From Collinsella aerofaciens (GTDB lineage: Bacteria > Actinomycetota > Coriobacteriia > Coriobacteriales > Coriobacteriaceae), in assembly GCF_901212495.1 (NCBI RefSeq), contig NZ_CAAKNY010000058.1:14684-48202 (forward strand): a stretch of DNA of 33,519 nucleotides. The letters are read 5' to 3'. The notes beneath the pieces were generated by a model, which worked only from the letters and a program-made list of their open reading frames with translations, made no database searches and was not told the DNA's origin. This document shows, in pieces, positions 8,407 to 15,996 of this stretch. Position 1 is the first letter of the stretch. Every line of letters starts with the position of its first letter. A program made the position numbers and the translations under genes.

Positions 8407-8436
8407 ATAATACGATGCCACCTTGGGGGCTGTCAA
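8407..8436 (-). promoter_or_regulatory. Strong promoter of the tRNA-Tyr/Thr/Met-tuf operon
   Basis: Minus strand: TTGACA (8436-8431), 18-bp spacer, TATTAT (8412-8407), about 60 bases before tRNA-Tyr. The 14 bases upstream and into the -35 box (AGGTTTTCGTTGAC) are shared with the rpmG promoter. Confidence 0.8.
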
Positions 8437-8701
8437 CGAAAACCTATAGATACACGGCTCCGGGCGTATCTATATGCTTTTGACCTGCGGTTTTGTTGAA
8501 TTTAGATATGAAGACTGGTGGATTTGGCTGCGCTAGTGACATTTCCCGAGGGAACACTTTGGCGTAGTGGAGTGCGCCTGTGGTATCGGCCTTCGATAAC
8601 GACCCTCTTGCACTATTACATAGGTCGCGATCGGGCTTCCCGAGCTCGATCGAGCGTGGAAAATCCTCGCCCGACCAAGTAGATCAGAGCCTCACCGTTT
8701 C
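8437..8701. other. Gene-free stretch upstream of the tRNA promoter
   Basis: No gene or RNA recognised. It contains short dyads (for example around 8541-8557 and 8635-8665) but nothing that can be named. One 71-codon open frame at 8580-8795 runs into the palindrome repeats and has no ribosome site, so it is not called. Confidence 0.4.
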
Positions 8702-8917
8702 ATCTCGATCTGTAACAGTAAGAGGGTTATTCCTTCCCTATCTGTTACAGATCGAGATACTTCACAGTAGTACCAACTTCAGTCTCATTCTGTAACAGTT
8801 AGAACGGTTTTCAGCCTCTTCGTGTTACAGATTGAGATGTTATCGGCCGTCCCTTGGCAATGTCTCAATCTGTAACTATAAGGAGGGTCTTCAGCCCAAT
8901 CGTGTTACAGATCGAGA
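8702..8917. repeat. Three tandem interrupted palindromes
   Basis: Unit 1: arms 8702-8718 and 8742-8758, 17 bp and perfect. Unit 2: arms 8783-8797 and 8823-8837, one mismatch. Unit 3: arms 8863-8876 and 8904-8917, one mismatch. All share the arm TCTCRATCTGTAACA and a 23-27-base centre that is not conserved, and the units recur about every 80 bases. Each could form a long hairpin or bind a dimeric protein twice. They lie between the tRNA promoter and the tRNA-Thr attachment site. Confidence 0.85.
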
Positions 8918-8964
8918 CAAACCTGAAGCCTGGTGGGAGTCAAACCCGCTGACATATAGACATA

Positions 8965-9002
8965 AATAGAAACGGGCCCTGTCCCACAAGGAACAGAGCC
9001 CG
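8965..9002 (-). terminator. Terminator following the tRNA-Thr(TGT)-like sequence
   Basis: 10-bp stem (8973-8982 with 8993-9002, one T-G pair), followed on the minus strand by TTTCTATTT. It sits ten bases after the tRNA 3' end, as expected for a once functional tRNA transcription unit. Confidence 0.75.
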
Positions 9003-9011
9003 AAACTCTCA

Positions 9012-9056
9012 TGGAGCCAGTGACAGGAATCGAACCTGCAACCCACTGATTACAAA
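9012..9056 (-). other. Putative attachment-site core (tRNA 3' half)
   Basis: The intact tRNA 3' half from anticodon loop to CCA is a classic core site of tyrosine integrases. The integrase begins about 170 bases away on the element side. The second copy is not found in this window. Confidence 0.55.
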
Positions 9057-9085
9057 CCGTTTATTAGACGACTATACCGCCTAGC
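9012..9085 (-). tRNA. tRNA-Thr(TGT)-like, 5' half degenerate (probable pseudo-tRNA)
   Basis: From the anticodon loop TTTGTAA (9050-9056) to the encoded CCA (9012-9014) the sequence is a good tRNA: T arm GCAGGTTCGATTCCTGT and 3' end ACTGGCTCCA. The 5' half is not. Only five acceptor pairs can form (GCTAG with CTGGC), the anticodon stem has mismatches, and the segment between acceptor and anticodon loop is about two bases too short for a normal D arm. It is best explained by an integration event that left only the 3' half next to the chromosome. A complete tRNA-Thr(TGT) would then lie at the other end of the island. Confidence 0.6.
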
Positions 9086-9223
9086 TGGGCATTTCTTGCC
9101 AATCTATGCGTCCATTAGACCATACATGGTCTATTCAGACTAGTTTTTTTCACGGAAACCATGGTTCGTTGCAAGTTGGTGACATGCGTGTTGCACGCAT
9201 TTGAGCGAGGAGTCGTTTATATA

Positions 9224-10509
9224 ATGCACAATCACACTCTTATAGCACCCGAGCCCAATTTATACATTTCCTGTTCCGCATCTCCATTCACGACAACCAC
9301 CAAAAAGGGAGTCACCTCCCACAAGTGGCGTGCTATTTTTACACGCCGAGATGCAAATGGTAAGCGTCAGCAAAAGAGCGTCGTCCTTGCATCGGAGGGA
9401 CACGGCAGGAGCCGCAACGGCAAGCCAACCAAGCAGATGCGCCAGGTCGTAGAGAACGAAGCACTTCGCATCTTTGAGCAGACCAACGAAGAGATCATGC
9501 GCAGCTTTGAAGCCCAAACCGGCATTACGGTCTCCGAGTGCATCGACGCATATATAGATGACTGCACCATCCAGCGCTCGACGATTTCGAGCTATAGGGG
9601 CATGCTCAAGAATGCCATCGGTCCCACCATCGGAAACATTGTGCTCGAGGAGCTTACAAAGGATGACTGCAAAAAGTGGGTCAACGACATTAACGCGAAG
9701 TACTCCCGAGCCTACGCTGCGAATTCCCTCAGGTTGCTCAAGGGAGCCCTGAAGTACGCCTGCGACGTAGACTAACAGTGGATTGATAGAAGCGTCGCGG
9801 CAAAAGTAAAGCTGCCAAAGGCAGATCTTTACGAACAGGAGAAACCAAACGCACTCACCGAGGGCGAGGCGCAAAGACTTCTCACCATCGTCAACGAGGC
9901 GCTCCTATCCCCCAACGGCTACCGCGAGTTGCCGTTCATGCTCGCCATCAAGATATCCCTTTATACCGGCCTTCGCCGCTCCGAGATCTGCGCGCTACGC
10001 TGGACCGATGTCGACCTCGATAACGGGCGCGTTCACGTAACCCAGTCCATCGGCTATAGCGACTCAAAGTTCTATATCAAGAGCCCCAAAAGCTCGAGCA
10101 GCTACCGTTGGGTCGATTGTCCTCCCCAGCTCGTCGAGGACTTAATACGCCGCAAGAAGACGATGGAGCAATGGTGCGAGGAGACCGGCATGAAGCTAAC
10201 GGGCGAACACTACGTTATCGGATTCCCAGACCCCGCATCGACGATCACTGGCGCGCGCTTAGCAAGAACCTGATGCTCAGGGGCACCCAGAACAAGCCCG
10301 TCCCCTTTCACGGCCTTCGACACACCTATGCGACGCTCCTGATACAAAACGGAATGGACATCACTACGGTCTCATCCCTCATGGGTCACTCCAAGACATC
10401 CATCACGCTCAACCGCTATGCAAGCACGAGAGACCAGCAAAAGCATGCCGCCGCAAAGAGACTTGGGCAGGTTATCGATGGCATTAACACGGCGTGTAAC
10501 ATCGACTAA
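9224..10509 (+). pseudogene. Tyrosine-recombinase integrase, broken
   Basis: Phage integrase that would recombine the element with the tRNA site. Reading through, it has an N-terminal arm-binding part, a SAM-like core-binding domain (around SSYRGMLKNAIGPTIGNI) and the catalytic domain with TGLRRSE, HGLRHTYAT and the MGHSKTSITLNRY box holding the nucleophilic tyrosine. Two lesions break it: an in-frame TAA at 9773-9775, and a single-base frameshift between about 10235 and 10262, after which the frame switches to WRALSKNLML. All catalytic residues survive, so decay is recent. The first ATG at 9161 has no ribosome site; 9224 (MHNHTLIAPEP) is used, but the start is uncertain. Confidence 0.88.
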
Positions 10510-10636
10510 GCGCTCCCCCATCACATAGATACCGCTTGGCGATTTGCCCTGTATTAAATGGTTGTACAACAGCACAATAATGCCTGCGGGGCCCGTTATC
10601 CAGAGCCCCCAACATGTCATTAAAAGGGGATGTTAC

Positions 10637-11389
10637 ATGGACGGCCAAAGGATGCGATGGAATAACTGGGAATTTGAGCTCATGGAGAACAGCCTCCGAC
10701 TATACGCAGACATGAACGAGCTCGAATACGATAGCAGCCATCCCCTTGCCGTCCTGCCGCCAAAAGTACCCCAAGCGGCTCTCAAGCGCTGTGGAATGAG
10801 CTATGGCGAGATTGCAAAAATAGCCTGCGTCAACTATGCAACCGTAAACGGCTGGTTTAACCCCAGAAGAAATCCTCCGCGGGCAACAGTTCGTGGTGGA
10901 ATCTTCCCCGCGCTTTGCGAAGGATGCCTAAGAATGTCGGGCGCGAGAGACGAAACGCAAGTCGACAAGCGCTTAGTCGCCAAGCGAGTTTTCGCACTCC
11001 TCACCACCGGTTCCGCCAAGACCCCGGAAGAAGCGGCATTAGAGCTCGCAAGAGCGCAGGAGCGCTACAACCGATCGGCACTCAGCTACGCCGCGAGCAC
11101 GCTTACACAGCACGATCTAAATAGCATTGCACACAGCGCCCTGGGCTTCTTGAATCTCAATCACCAGCCCGGCCAATGCAAAGGAGGCCAGCCGCTCAGC
11201 GCGTCAACATTCAAGCAAGAAGGCACTGATGCCGTCGATGCACTCGAAAAGGCTGCAAAAGACATGGAGCTCGCAAATTGGAGAGTTGTGCTAGACAGGT
11301 TATCGCTTCAAGATCTCCGACAGGCACAGAAGGAACTCGAGCTCACCATAGCGCGCAAAAGCACCCCAGGGTCAAACGCTATTCAATAG
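10637..11389 (+). CDS. Helix-turn-helix protein of unknown function
   Basis: 250 residues, family not recognised. About residues 50-75 (MSYGEIAKIACVNYATVNGW) look like a helix-turn-helix; the following basic segment NPRRNPPRATVRGG could also touch DNA. The C-terminal half is helical, with a charged last 50 residues. AAGGGG lies seven bases before the ATG at 10637; the open frame reaches back to 10544 but that part lacks a ribosome site. Its position right after the integrase suggests an excision or immunity regulator of the element; this is inference from context. Confidence 0.6.
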   Translation: MDGQRMRWNNWEFELMENSLRLYADMNELEYDSSHPLAVLPPKVPQAALKRCGMSYGEIAKIACVNYATVNGWFNPRRNPPRATVRGGIFPALCEGCLRMSGARDETQVDKRLVAKRVFALLTTGSAKTPEEAALELARAQERYNRSALSYAASTLTQHDLNSIAHSALGFLNLNHQPGQCKGGQPLSASTFKQEGTDAVDALEKAAKDMELANWRVVLDRLSLQDLRQAQKELELTIARKSTPGSNAIQ

Positions 11390-11467
11390 AAGAAGCCCCG
11401 CTTCAGCGATAACTGAAACGAGGGTATTCACTATATATAAGTGAGGGCATTGGGACTTTCCAACAGC

Positions 11468-11510
11468 AAAAAACGCGCCTTGGGCTTTTTAGGGGCCCAG
11501 ACGCGTTTTT
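11468..11510. terminator. Bidirectional terminator between HTH gene and endolysin
   Basis: Stem AACGCG...TTGGGC with GCCCAG...CGCGTT, bordered by A6 at the left and T5 at the right. It lies between convergent genes, so it can stop both. Confidence 0.8.
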
Positions 11511-11561
11511 GCCATTGGAAAGCTCGTGCACGGGCTCTCTATCCCCATGCCGGCAGATTGC

Positions 11562-12527
11562 CTACCCCAGCATCTGGTTCACACGTCGCTGCACAGTTTC
11601 ATATCGGTCTCCCAGGACATTCCGGCGCGCGGCACCGGTGCCGTATTCCCCACGGATCACGGCGCGCGCCAATGCATCCACGTCATAGCTCGCGACGCCG
11701 GCCCCGGCCAAAACTAGATAGTCGTTGGCCTCGGGCTTGCCCGTGGGTTTTCCCACAGCAACATAGAGAGTAGTTCCGCCCCGGTGCAGGCGCCCCCAGA
11801 TCCATCCATCAGCGGTTGTGTACCAGAAGTCAAGCAACACGGCCTCGCCCTTACGCAGCGTACCAGCCACGCGTCCGCTCAGGCTCGGTGCCGTGCGCAG
11901 GTTCAGTGCGCTCACCGTGCATCGGTACCTTCCGCCTGCAAAGCCGCCATCATGGCTACCAGATGCCTGTGCATTCATATGAATTGCAACAGCGGTCTTA
12001 AACTGCGCCCACGATCGTTCGTAAGCCGCAAAGTACCCATCGGGATCCGTGTGGTCCGATCCGCCCCAGCGAAGCGAACAGTCGCGATGCGAAACCAGCT
12101 GCCCGATGCCCCACCCGCGCCCGCGCAGGTAGTCAGCACACCATGAGACGGCCTCGTCCCACTGGCGCTCGAAGATCGCGTGATCGGTCGCATGCGTGAG
12201 TTCGATTCCCACACAGAGCGAGTTGTCATTCCCCACGTGCCACGCCACCGTATTATCCGGCTGCGTGTGATAAACCGCGCTGCCGTCCAGCTCCATAACG
12301 TAGTGCGTCATGCACACCCAGCTCGCGGTGCGCCGCCAGTAGGTCACGTGATTAGCCGCACTCGCACCGGCGTTCCCCGTCTCATGGACCGCCAAATAAG
12401 TCGGAGAGCAGGCACCATGCCCCTGAGATACGATCGCCTCGCGACTCTCGTATGCCTGCGCCGGCGTGGCAAGCGCCATGGTAACCGCCAGCACGGCAAA
12501 CCATACAGCCAATTTATTGTTCTTCAT
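11562..12527 (-). CDS. Exported N-acetylmuramoyl-L-alanine amidase endolysin
   Basis: 321-residue phage lysin. Order: Sec-type signal peptide (about 1-26, ending in TPAQA), an amidase_2/PGRP domain (about 30-175) with the zinc ligands expected at VHETG, HVGND and HRDC, an SH3_3 domain (about 195-255, starting YRCTVSALNLRTAP), and a C-terminal Cpl-7-type wall-binding motif (about 280-318, ALARAVIRGEYGTG...VNQML). It would cleave the amide between muramic acid and the stem peptide. The signal peptide means it can leave without a large holin pore. AGGAGG is five bases before the ATG at 12527; the frame is open to 12566. It is the last gene of the lysis cassette. Confidence 0.9.
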   Translation of the reverse strand: MKNNKLAVWFAVLAVTMALATPAQAYESREAIVSQGHGACSPTYLAVHETGNAGASAANHVTYWRRTASWVCMTHYVMELDGSAVYHTQPDNTVAWHVGNDNSLCVGIELTHATDHAIFERQWDEAVSWCADYLRGRGWGIGQLVSHRDCSLRWGGSDHTDPDGYFAAYERSWAQFKTAVAIHMNAQASGSHDGGFAGGRYRCTVSALNLRTAPSLSGRVAGTLRKGEAVLLDFWYTTADGWIWGRLHRGGTTLYVAVGKPTGKPEANDYLVLAGAGVASYDVDALARAVIRGEYGTGAARRNVLGDRYETVQRRVNQMLG

Positions 12528-12545
12528 AGACCTCCTTACAACAAA

Positions 12546-12572
12546 GGCGCCATGGCCGTAAGCCATGACGCC
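12546..12572 (-). terminator. Hairpin between holin and endolysin
   Basis: 11-base arms (12546-12556 with 12562-12572, one mismatch) and a 5-base loop, followed on the minus strand by TTTGTTGT. It is probably an attenuator reducing endolysin expression, lying just before the endolysin ribosome site. Confidence 0.55.
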
Positions 12573-12595
12573 CCTGGGACAGACTGGATCACCTC

Positions 12596-12802
12596 CTATG
12601 CCGTGCCACCCGAGTCAAGCTCGGCCATCACCGGCGAGAGCACGGCCATAACAAGGGCCACGACCAATGCGCGCCAGGCGGAGTCCAAGACCACTTGGCC
12701 AAAGATCAGGTCGACATTAGCAACAAGCACGCCCAAGACACCTTGGACGACAGCGCGGGCCAGGCGCCACTGCCATTCGTTCGACTTCAAAAACTGTTCC
12801 AT
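12596..12802 (-). CDS. Phage holin-like small membrane protein
   Basis: 68 residues with two hydrophobic helices (about 18-36 and 46-62) and a charged N-terminus (MEQFLKSNEWQWR). Size, topology and place between the XhlA-like protein and the endolysin fit a holin, which forms lesions in the cytoplasmic membrane at the end of infection. The sequence is not assigned to a named holin family. Its start follows the stop of the upstream gene directly (12803). Confidence 0.75.
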   Translation of the reverse strand: MEQFLKSNEWQWRLARAVVQGVLGVLVANVDLIFGQVVLDSAWRALVVALVMAVLSPVMAELDSGGTA

Positions 12803-13021
12803 CTACTCCGTCCTTTCCGCCAACGACTGAACGTCGTGCTTCATAACAGCCACGTCCTGCTCGAGCCTATAGGTGCGCTCAATCAGGGTGTTGTGCTTCT
12901 CGACACGCTTCGACAGCAGGTCGATCTTGATCTCCATCACCGCCCGGTTACGGAAGTTGGAGCACAGCACGCCTACGAGCGTGACGACACCGCCGATAAG
13001 AGCAACAACAATCGATTCCAA
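12803..13021 (-). CDS. XhlA-like coiled-coil membrane protein of the lysis cassette
   Basis: 72 residues: one N-terminal transmembrane helix (about 3-21) followed by a long heptad-type helix (about 28-70, KIDLLSKRVEKHNTLIERTYRLEQDV). This plan matches XhlA/hemolysin-type and holin-accessory proteins found next to phage lysins. The start is a TTG at 13021 preceded by AGGAGG four bases away. An in-frame ATG at 13051 lies upstream of that ribosome site and is less likely. It is the first gene of the minus-strand lysis operon. Confidence 0.65.
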   Translation of the reverse strand: MESIVVALIGGVVTLVGVLCSNFRNRAVMEIKIDLLSKRVEKHNTLIERTYRLEQDVAVMKHDVQSLAERTE

Positions 13022-13087
13022 GCGACCTCCTAACGTCTTTCGTTGGCCCAATCATCGGGGACGGTCACAAATAGTTTGGAAAAGTAC

Positions 13088-13118
13088 TTGACGGGTAGTA
13101 GCTACCGAAAACTACTAT
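13088..13118 (+). promoter_or_regulatory. MerR-type promoter with 19-bp spacer and operator dyad
   Basis: -35 TTGACG (13088-13093), 19-bp spacer, -10 TACTAT (13113-13118). The overlong spacer carries the dyad GGTAGTAGCTACC (13094-13106), and TAGTAG/CTACTA also faces across it. MerR regulators act on exactly such promoters by untwisting the spacer. The gene directly downstream encodes a MerR-like protein, so autoregulation is likely. Confidence 0.7.
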
Positions 13119-13143
13119 TCGAATTAACAGAAAGGAGATTGAG

Positions 13144-14052
13144 ATGAGCGAAGATACTTGGACGCTTGCCGAGCTGAGCCGCATCACGGGACTTGACTAC
13201 GGGACCGTCAAGTTTTATGCGCGCCCCGTGGACGCGGACACCAAAGGCGGCGGCATCATTCATGAAGCCAAGACAGTGAACGGCAGAAGGCAATTTGATT
13301 CCGAGGCTCTCTTTGACCTTTATGTAAGTGGGCTCCTCAAGTCGACAGGAGCGCGTCTTGAAGCGATCCGAAAGGCAAATGAAAACTGTGACTATTCCTC
13401 GCTTCTGGACCGTCAGCTTGAAGAGATTAAACAGAAGAAGGTGGAGTTAGAACGTCAGGAAAATAAGCTATATGCCGTCCGCAAACTTATTAACGCGTTT
13501 GAAAATGAATCAGATGTGATGGAGCAGCGTCTCGCTCTGGCACCAATTATTCGAGATAGATTTCTAGAATATGCCCAGGCTTGTTTTGATGAGGCGGGAT
13601 TGAAGCTCGAGGCCAATGAACTTGTTGATTCGGGCGATGCCGCAATAATCGATGCCATGCCTCACAAACCAGCAGTTGAAGAGTTTAACGCTATGAGCTC
13701 GCTTTTTCTAAGCAGCAAATTAGACGAGGCCTCAATCGTTCGTTTAGAGGAGTTACTAAACAGCACGGAGCTGAAACAATTCACAGATTCGTTCACTGGG
13801 CTGTTAGAAATGGCAAATGTATGGCATCCCGGCATCAAGCCAACAGACCCAATCTTTGCCGGGCCGATCAAAGAGGCTCTTATTTCAACTGAGTATTACT
13901 TTGGCCCCACTGGTCGCCGGTGGCTGCCAAAGGCATATGAATATCTATTTCTCACAGACTTAATTGGAGTGGCACTGGAGCTCAGTTGCGGCAAGGGAAT
14001 TACGACTTGTCTGCGCGAAGCAATAACGTACTGGACCAATCAAGACGAGTAA
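13144..14052 (+). CDS. MerR-family transcription regulator
   Basis: 302 residues. The N-terminal winged HTH (about 5-75) begins WTLAELSRITGLDYGTVKFYAR and runs through GRRQFDSEALFDLYVSGLLKSTG. A long coiled coil (about 78-120, rich in Glu, Lys and Gln) would dimerise it. The remaining 180 residues form an unrecognised helical effector or partner domain with no cysteine cluster, so it is not a metal sensor of the classic type. GAAAGGAGA lies before the ATG. It heads a three-gene + strand cassette (13144-14562) wedged between oppositely transcribed lysis and tail-fibre genes, the usual position of a prophage moron. Confidence 0.8.
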   Translation: MSEDTWTLAELSRITGLDYGTVKFYARPVDADTKGGGIIHEAKTVNGRRQFDSEALFDLYVSGLLKSTGARLEAIRKANENCDYSSLLDRQLEEIKQKKVELERQENKLYAVRKLINAFENESDVMEQRLALAPIIRDRFLEYAQACFDEAGLKLEANELVDSGDAAIIDAMPHKPAVEEFNAMSSLFLSSKLDEASIVRLEELLNSTELKQFTDSFTGLLEMANVWHPGIKPTDPIFAGPIKEALISTEYYFGPTGRRWLPKAYEYLFLTDLIGVALELSCGKGITTCLREAITYWTNQDE

Positions 14053-14063
14053 GGAGAACAAAC

Positions 14064-14351
14064 ATGTGGGATTACGCAGAATTGACCAAGACCGCCGCTG
14101 AATTCGGCGGCCCGAAAGACTATATCGACGCGATCGAGACCTTTGCCTACACCGAAGGCGCCGTTAACGGATTCAAGAAAGGTGCCGGCATAGTCACTTT
14201 AGTGGCCCTACCGGTTTGTGCCGTCATCGCGAAACTCTATGCAAGTTACCAACTCAAGAAGGAGGATGCGAATAAGGCGAAGCAAGCTCTATCAAGCTAT
14301 ATGGAATCAAGCGAGACTACAGAGGCGGCCCAGGAGGAGCAAAATGACTAA
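14064..14351 (+). CDS. Small single-pass membrane protein of the MerR cassette
   Basis: 95 residues, family not recognised. Residues 1-35 are soluble and acidic, about 38-60 form one Gly/Ala/Val-rich helix (GAGIVTLVALPVCAVIAKLY), and the C-terminus is charged and Glu-rich (ESSETTEAAQEEQND). TAAGGAGAA lies seven bases before the ATG at 14064; the open frame runs further upstream inside the regulator gene but that part is a shadow. It starts 11 bases after the regulator stop and overlaps the next gene by 8 bases, so the three genes form one operon. It is a candidate target or effector of the cassette. Confidence 0.65.
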   Translation: MWDYAELTKTAAEFGGPKDYIDAIETFAYTEGAVNGFKKGAGIVTLVALPVCAVIAKLYASYQLKKEDANKAKQALSSYMESSETTEAAQEEQND

Positions 14352-14562
14352 ATACAAGGTCATCTACCATTACCCGAATGGAACCGACGGCGAAGAAGAC
14401 GACCTCTTCGACACCGAGGACGAAGCCTTTGATGTGGCAAGCTATGGCGTTTCCTGCTATAGCTCCGGCGCAGAGATCCTCAACATGTCAAACCCGGGCG
14501 ATTACCCGTTAGACGGCACAGAGGATGACTGTGAATTCGAGATCATAGAAGTCGATGAATAG
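14344..14562 (+). CDS. Small acidic protein of the MerR cassette
   Basis: 72 residues, strongly acidic, family not recognised. It starts with a beta-strand-like segment (MTKYKVIYHYPNG), a run of Asp/Glu (about 16-30) and ends FEIIEVDE. Small acidic proteins of phages often bind and inhibit host proteins or mimic DNA, but nothing here proves that. It overlaps the membrane-protein gene by 8 bases, and a strong terminator follows its stop. Confidence 0.65.
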   Translation: MTKYKVIYHYPNGTDGEEDDLFDTEDEAFDVASYGVSCYSSGAEILNMSNPGDYPLDGTEDDCEFEIIEVDE

Positions 14563-14569
14563 CGCATCC

Positions 14570-14599
14570 GGCCCCGCCCGCAAAGGACGGGGCCTTTTT
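14570..14599 (+). terminator. Terminator of the MerR cassette
   Basis: GGCCCCG (14570-14576) pairs with CGGGGCC (14588-14594), followed by TTTTT. It separates the + strand cassette from the convergent fibre genes. Confidence 0.88.
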
Positions 14600-14604
14600 C
14601 ATGC

Positions 14605-15495
14605 CTAACCCACTGTCAGATACCCGCGTGCCGTAGCGGTATCGATGACGGCCATGGCGCCCGTCACCTTACTGCTACTCCAAACGGTACCAGCACCGCC
14701 TACCAGCTTGCTGCAGCCACCAAACGTCTGGGAGCCCGGGACACTCGCCCAGGAGATTCCCGAAGGCAGCGCCCAATTCCGGTCAACCAAGATCTTTTCC
14801 AGCATGGAGCAGGTGGAAAACGTATAGAACAGACTGGTCAGATATGAGGACGCCAAGCCCCTCAGGTCCAGTTCCTGCATCATTCTGCAGTTATAGAAGG
14901 TGTAGCGCATGCTGCCGACACGTTGCAGGTTGCTCAGGCCAGACATCGCCGTGACGTTACTGCATCCATAGAACCAGTGGTTCGTGTTCCACACCATCCC
15001 CGCCGGCATCGTCATCTTTGAGATAACAACACTCTTCACGCGGCTCGAATAAGCGCCCCAGGGCAACGCGCGCATGGCGTTGTACTGAGCCTGAGCGCAA
15101 ATGCGCGACTTGGCGGTAATCGTACGGGCGCCCCCAACCGGCTCGTCGTTGCCAATCTTGACGATGCCGTCCGAATATAGCGCGCCCCGCACCCAAAACC
15201 GCGGATCGTTTTCCTCGGAATGGCAAAGCACGCCCTTGTCTCCAAAGTTCATGCCCGCGGCGCCCTCAGAAGACACTGGGCAGCAACCGCGCTCGCCAAC
15301 CAGGCGGTTGCATCCGCTAAAGACGCCCGAGGCAGAGATGATCTTACTTGGGTCGAACGAGGTGGCAAAGATAGACTCTAGGCACGAGCACGCGTTAAAG
15401 GCGTTGGTAAAGTCTGTGACCTCGTTCAGGTTCCCAAACCCATAGACGCGCTTAAGCGCCACCATGCCTTCAAAGAGGTATCGTGCGCTCGTCAC
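14605..15495 (-). CDS. BspA-like (DUF285-type) repeat fibre protein
   Basis: 296 residues with repeating units of about 25 residues built around the pattern F..C..L..L (for example FNACSCLESIF, FYGCSNVTAMSGL, FYNCRMMQELDL, FSTCSMLEKIL, FGGCSKLVG). This matches the BspA/DUF285 surface repeat, known from gut-bacterial surface proteins and prophage fibres. Here it most likely forms the distal, host-binding part of the tail. No signal peptide is present, in line with a virion protein. The start is GTG at 15495 with AAGGGA upstream. It is the last gene of the tail module, 12 bases after the short fibre gene. Confidence 0.7.
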   Translation of the reverse strand: MTSARYLFEGMVALKRVYGFGNLNEVTDFTNAFNACSCLESIFATSFDPSKIISASGVFSGCNRLVGERGCCPVSSEGAAGMNFGDKGVLCHSEENDPRFWVRGALYSDGIVKIGNDEPVGGARTITAKSRICAQAQYNAMRALPWGAYSSRVKSVVISKMTMPAGMVWNTNHWFYGCSNVTAMSGLSNLQRVGSMRYTFYNCRMMQELDLRGLASSYLTSLFYTFSTCSMLEKILVDRNWALPSGISWASVPGSQTFGGCSKLVGGAGTVWSSSKVTGAMAVIDTATARGYLTVG

Positions 15496-15507
15496 GCCCG
15501 TTCCCTT

Positions 15508-15996
15508 TTATGTCGCATCGATCTCAACAAACGTCATGGACTTGCGGGAGTCATACCACGGACGGTCAAGGTAGTTCTCATAGCCCGCCGTCTGCAGTGG
15601 CCAGCTGCCTTTAGCCGCACCATGGTTCTTAGGCGCGGAGTCCAGGCGACCGAGCCAAAAACAGCCATCCTCGAATAGCACGGCACGAGGCGACTCGGGA
15701 TTCACCCAACTCATGGCCAGAATCGCCGCCGCCATGTCGCCGGGCTTATAACGTATGGTCTCGCCGTTTTGCTCACGGATGGCCTTCGCGATCTCTTCAA
15801 ACACCGCAGGCTGAAGGTATCCGTAAGATTCGCCGCGAAATGGGTTTTTATATCCGCTACCGCTCTTGATGCCGTTGAGCGCCCGTACCGCACTGGCAAA
15901 ATCAACTGGCTTATAGAACTGTTGAGATCCGTTTTGCTCGCGGATCGCGTTCGCGATGTCGAAGAGAATTTTCCGCTCAGTTCTTCCGAGCACCAT
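15508..15996 (-). CDS. Short tail-fibre protein with two AIREQNG repeats
   Basis: 162 residues. Two tandem copies of a 33-residue motif are visible: ILFDIANAIREQNG...YKPVDFASAVRAL (about 9-41) and VFEEIAKAIREQNG...YKPGDMAAAILAM (about 64-95). The same kind of repeat occurs in baseplate and fibre proteins of phages of gut Firmicutes and Actinobacteria. The C-terminal 65 residues are unrecognised. It overlaps the upstream gene by one base (TGATG), indicating coupling. Confidence 0.65.
   Translation of the reverse strand: MVLGRTERKILFDIANAIREQNGSQQFYKPVDFASAVRALNGIKSGSGYKNPFRGESYGYLQPAVFEEIAKAIREQNGETIRYKPGDMAAAILAMSWVNPESPRAVLFEDGCFWLGRLDSAPKNHGAAKGSWPLQTAGYENYLDRPWYDSRKSMTFVEIDAT

Noticed and set aside
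6600..8445. Direct repeat GTCAACGAAAACCT at 6601 and 8432 as att sites
   Set aside because: Both copies are the same part of two strong promoters and flank only tuf and tRNA genes.
8702..8917. CRISPR array
   Set aside because: The repeated parts are inverted arms, not identical direct repeats with unique spacers, only three units exist and no cas gene is near.
8925..8951. tRNA remnant with a T-arm-like sequence upstream of the terminator
   Set aside because: Only a short GGGTTTGACTCCCACCA-like piece is seen; no anticodon or acceptor partner.
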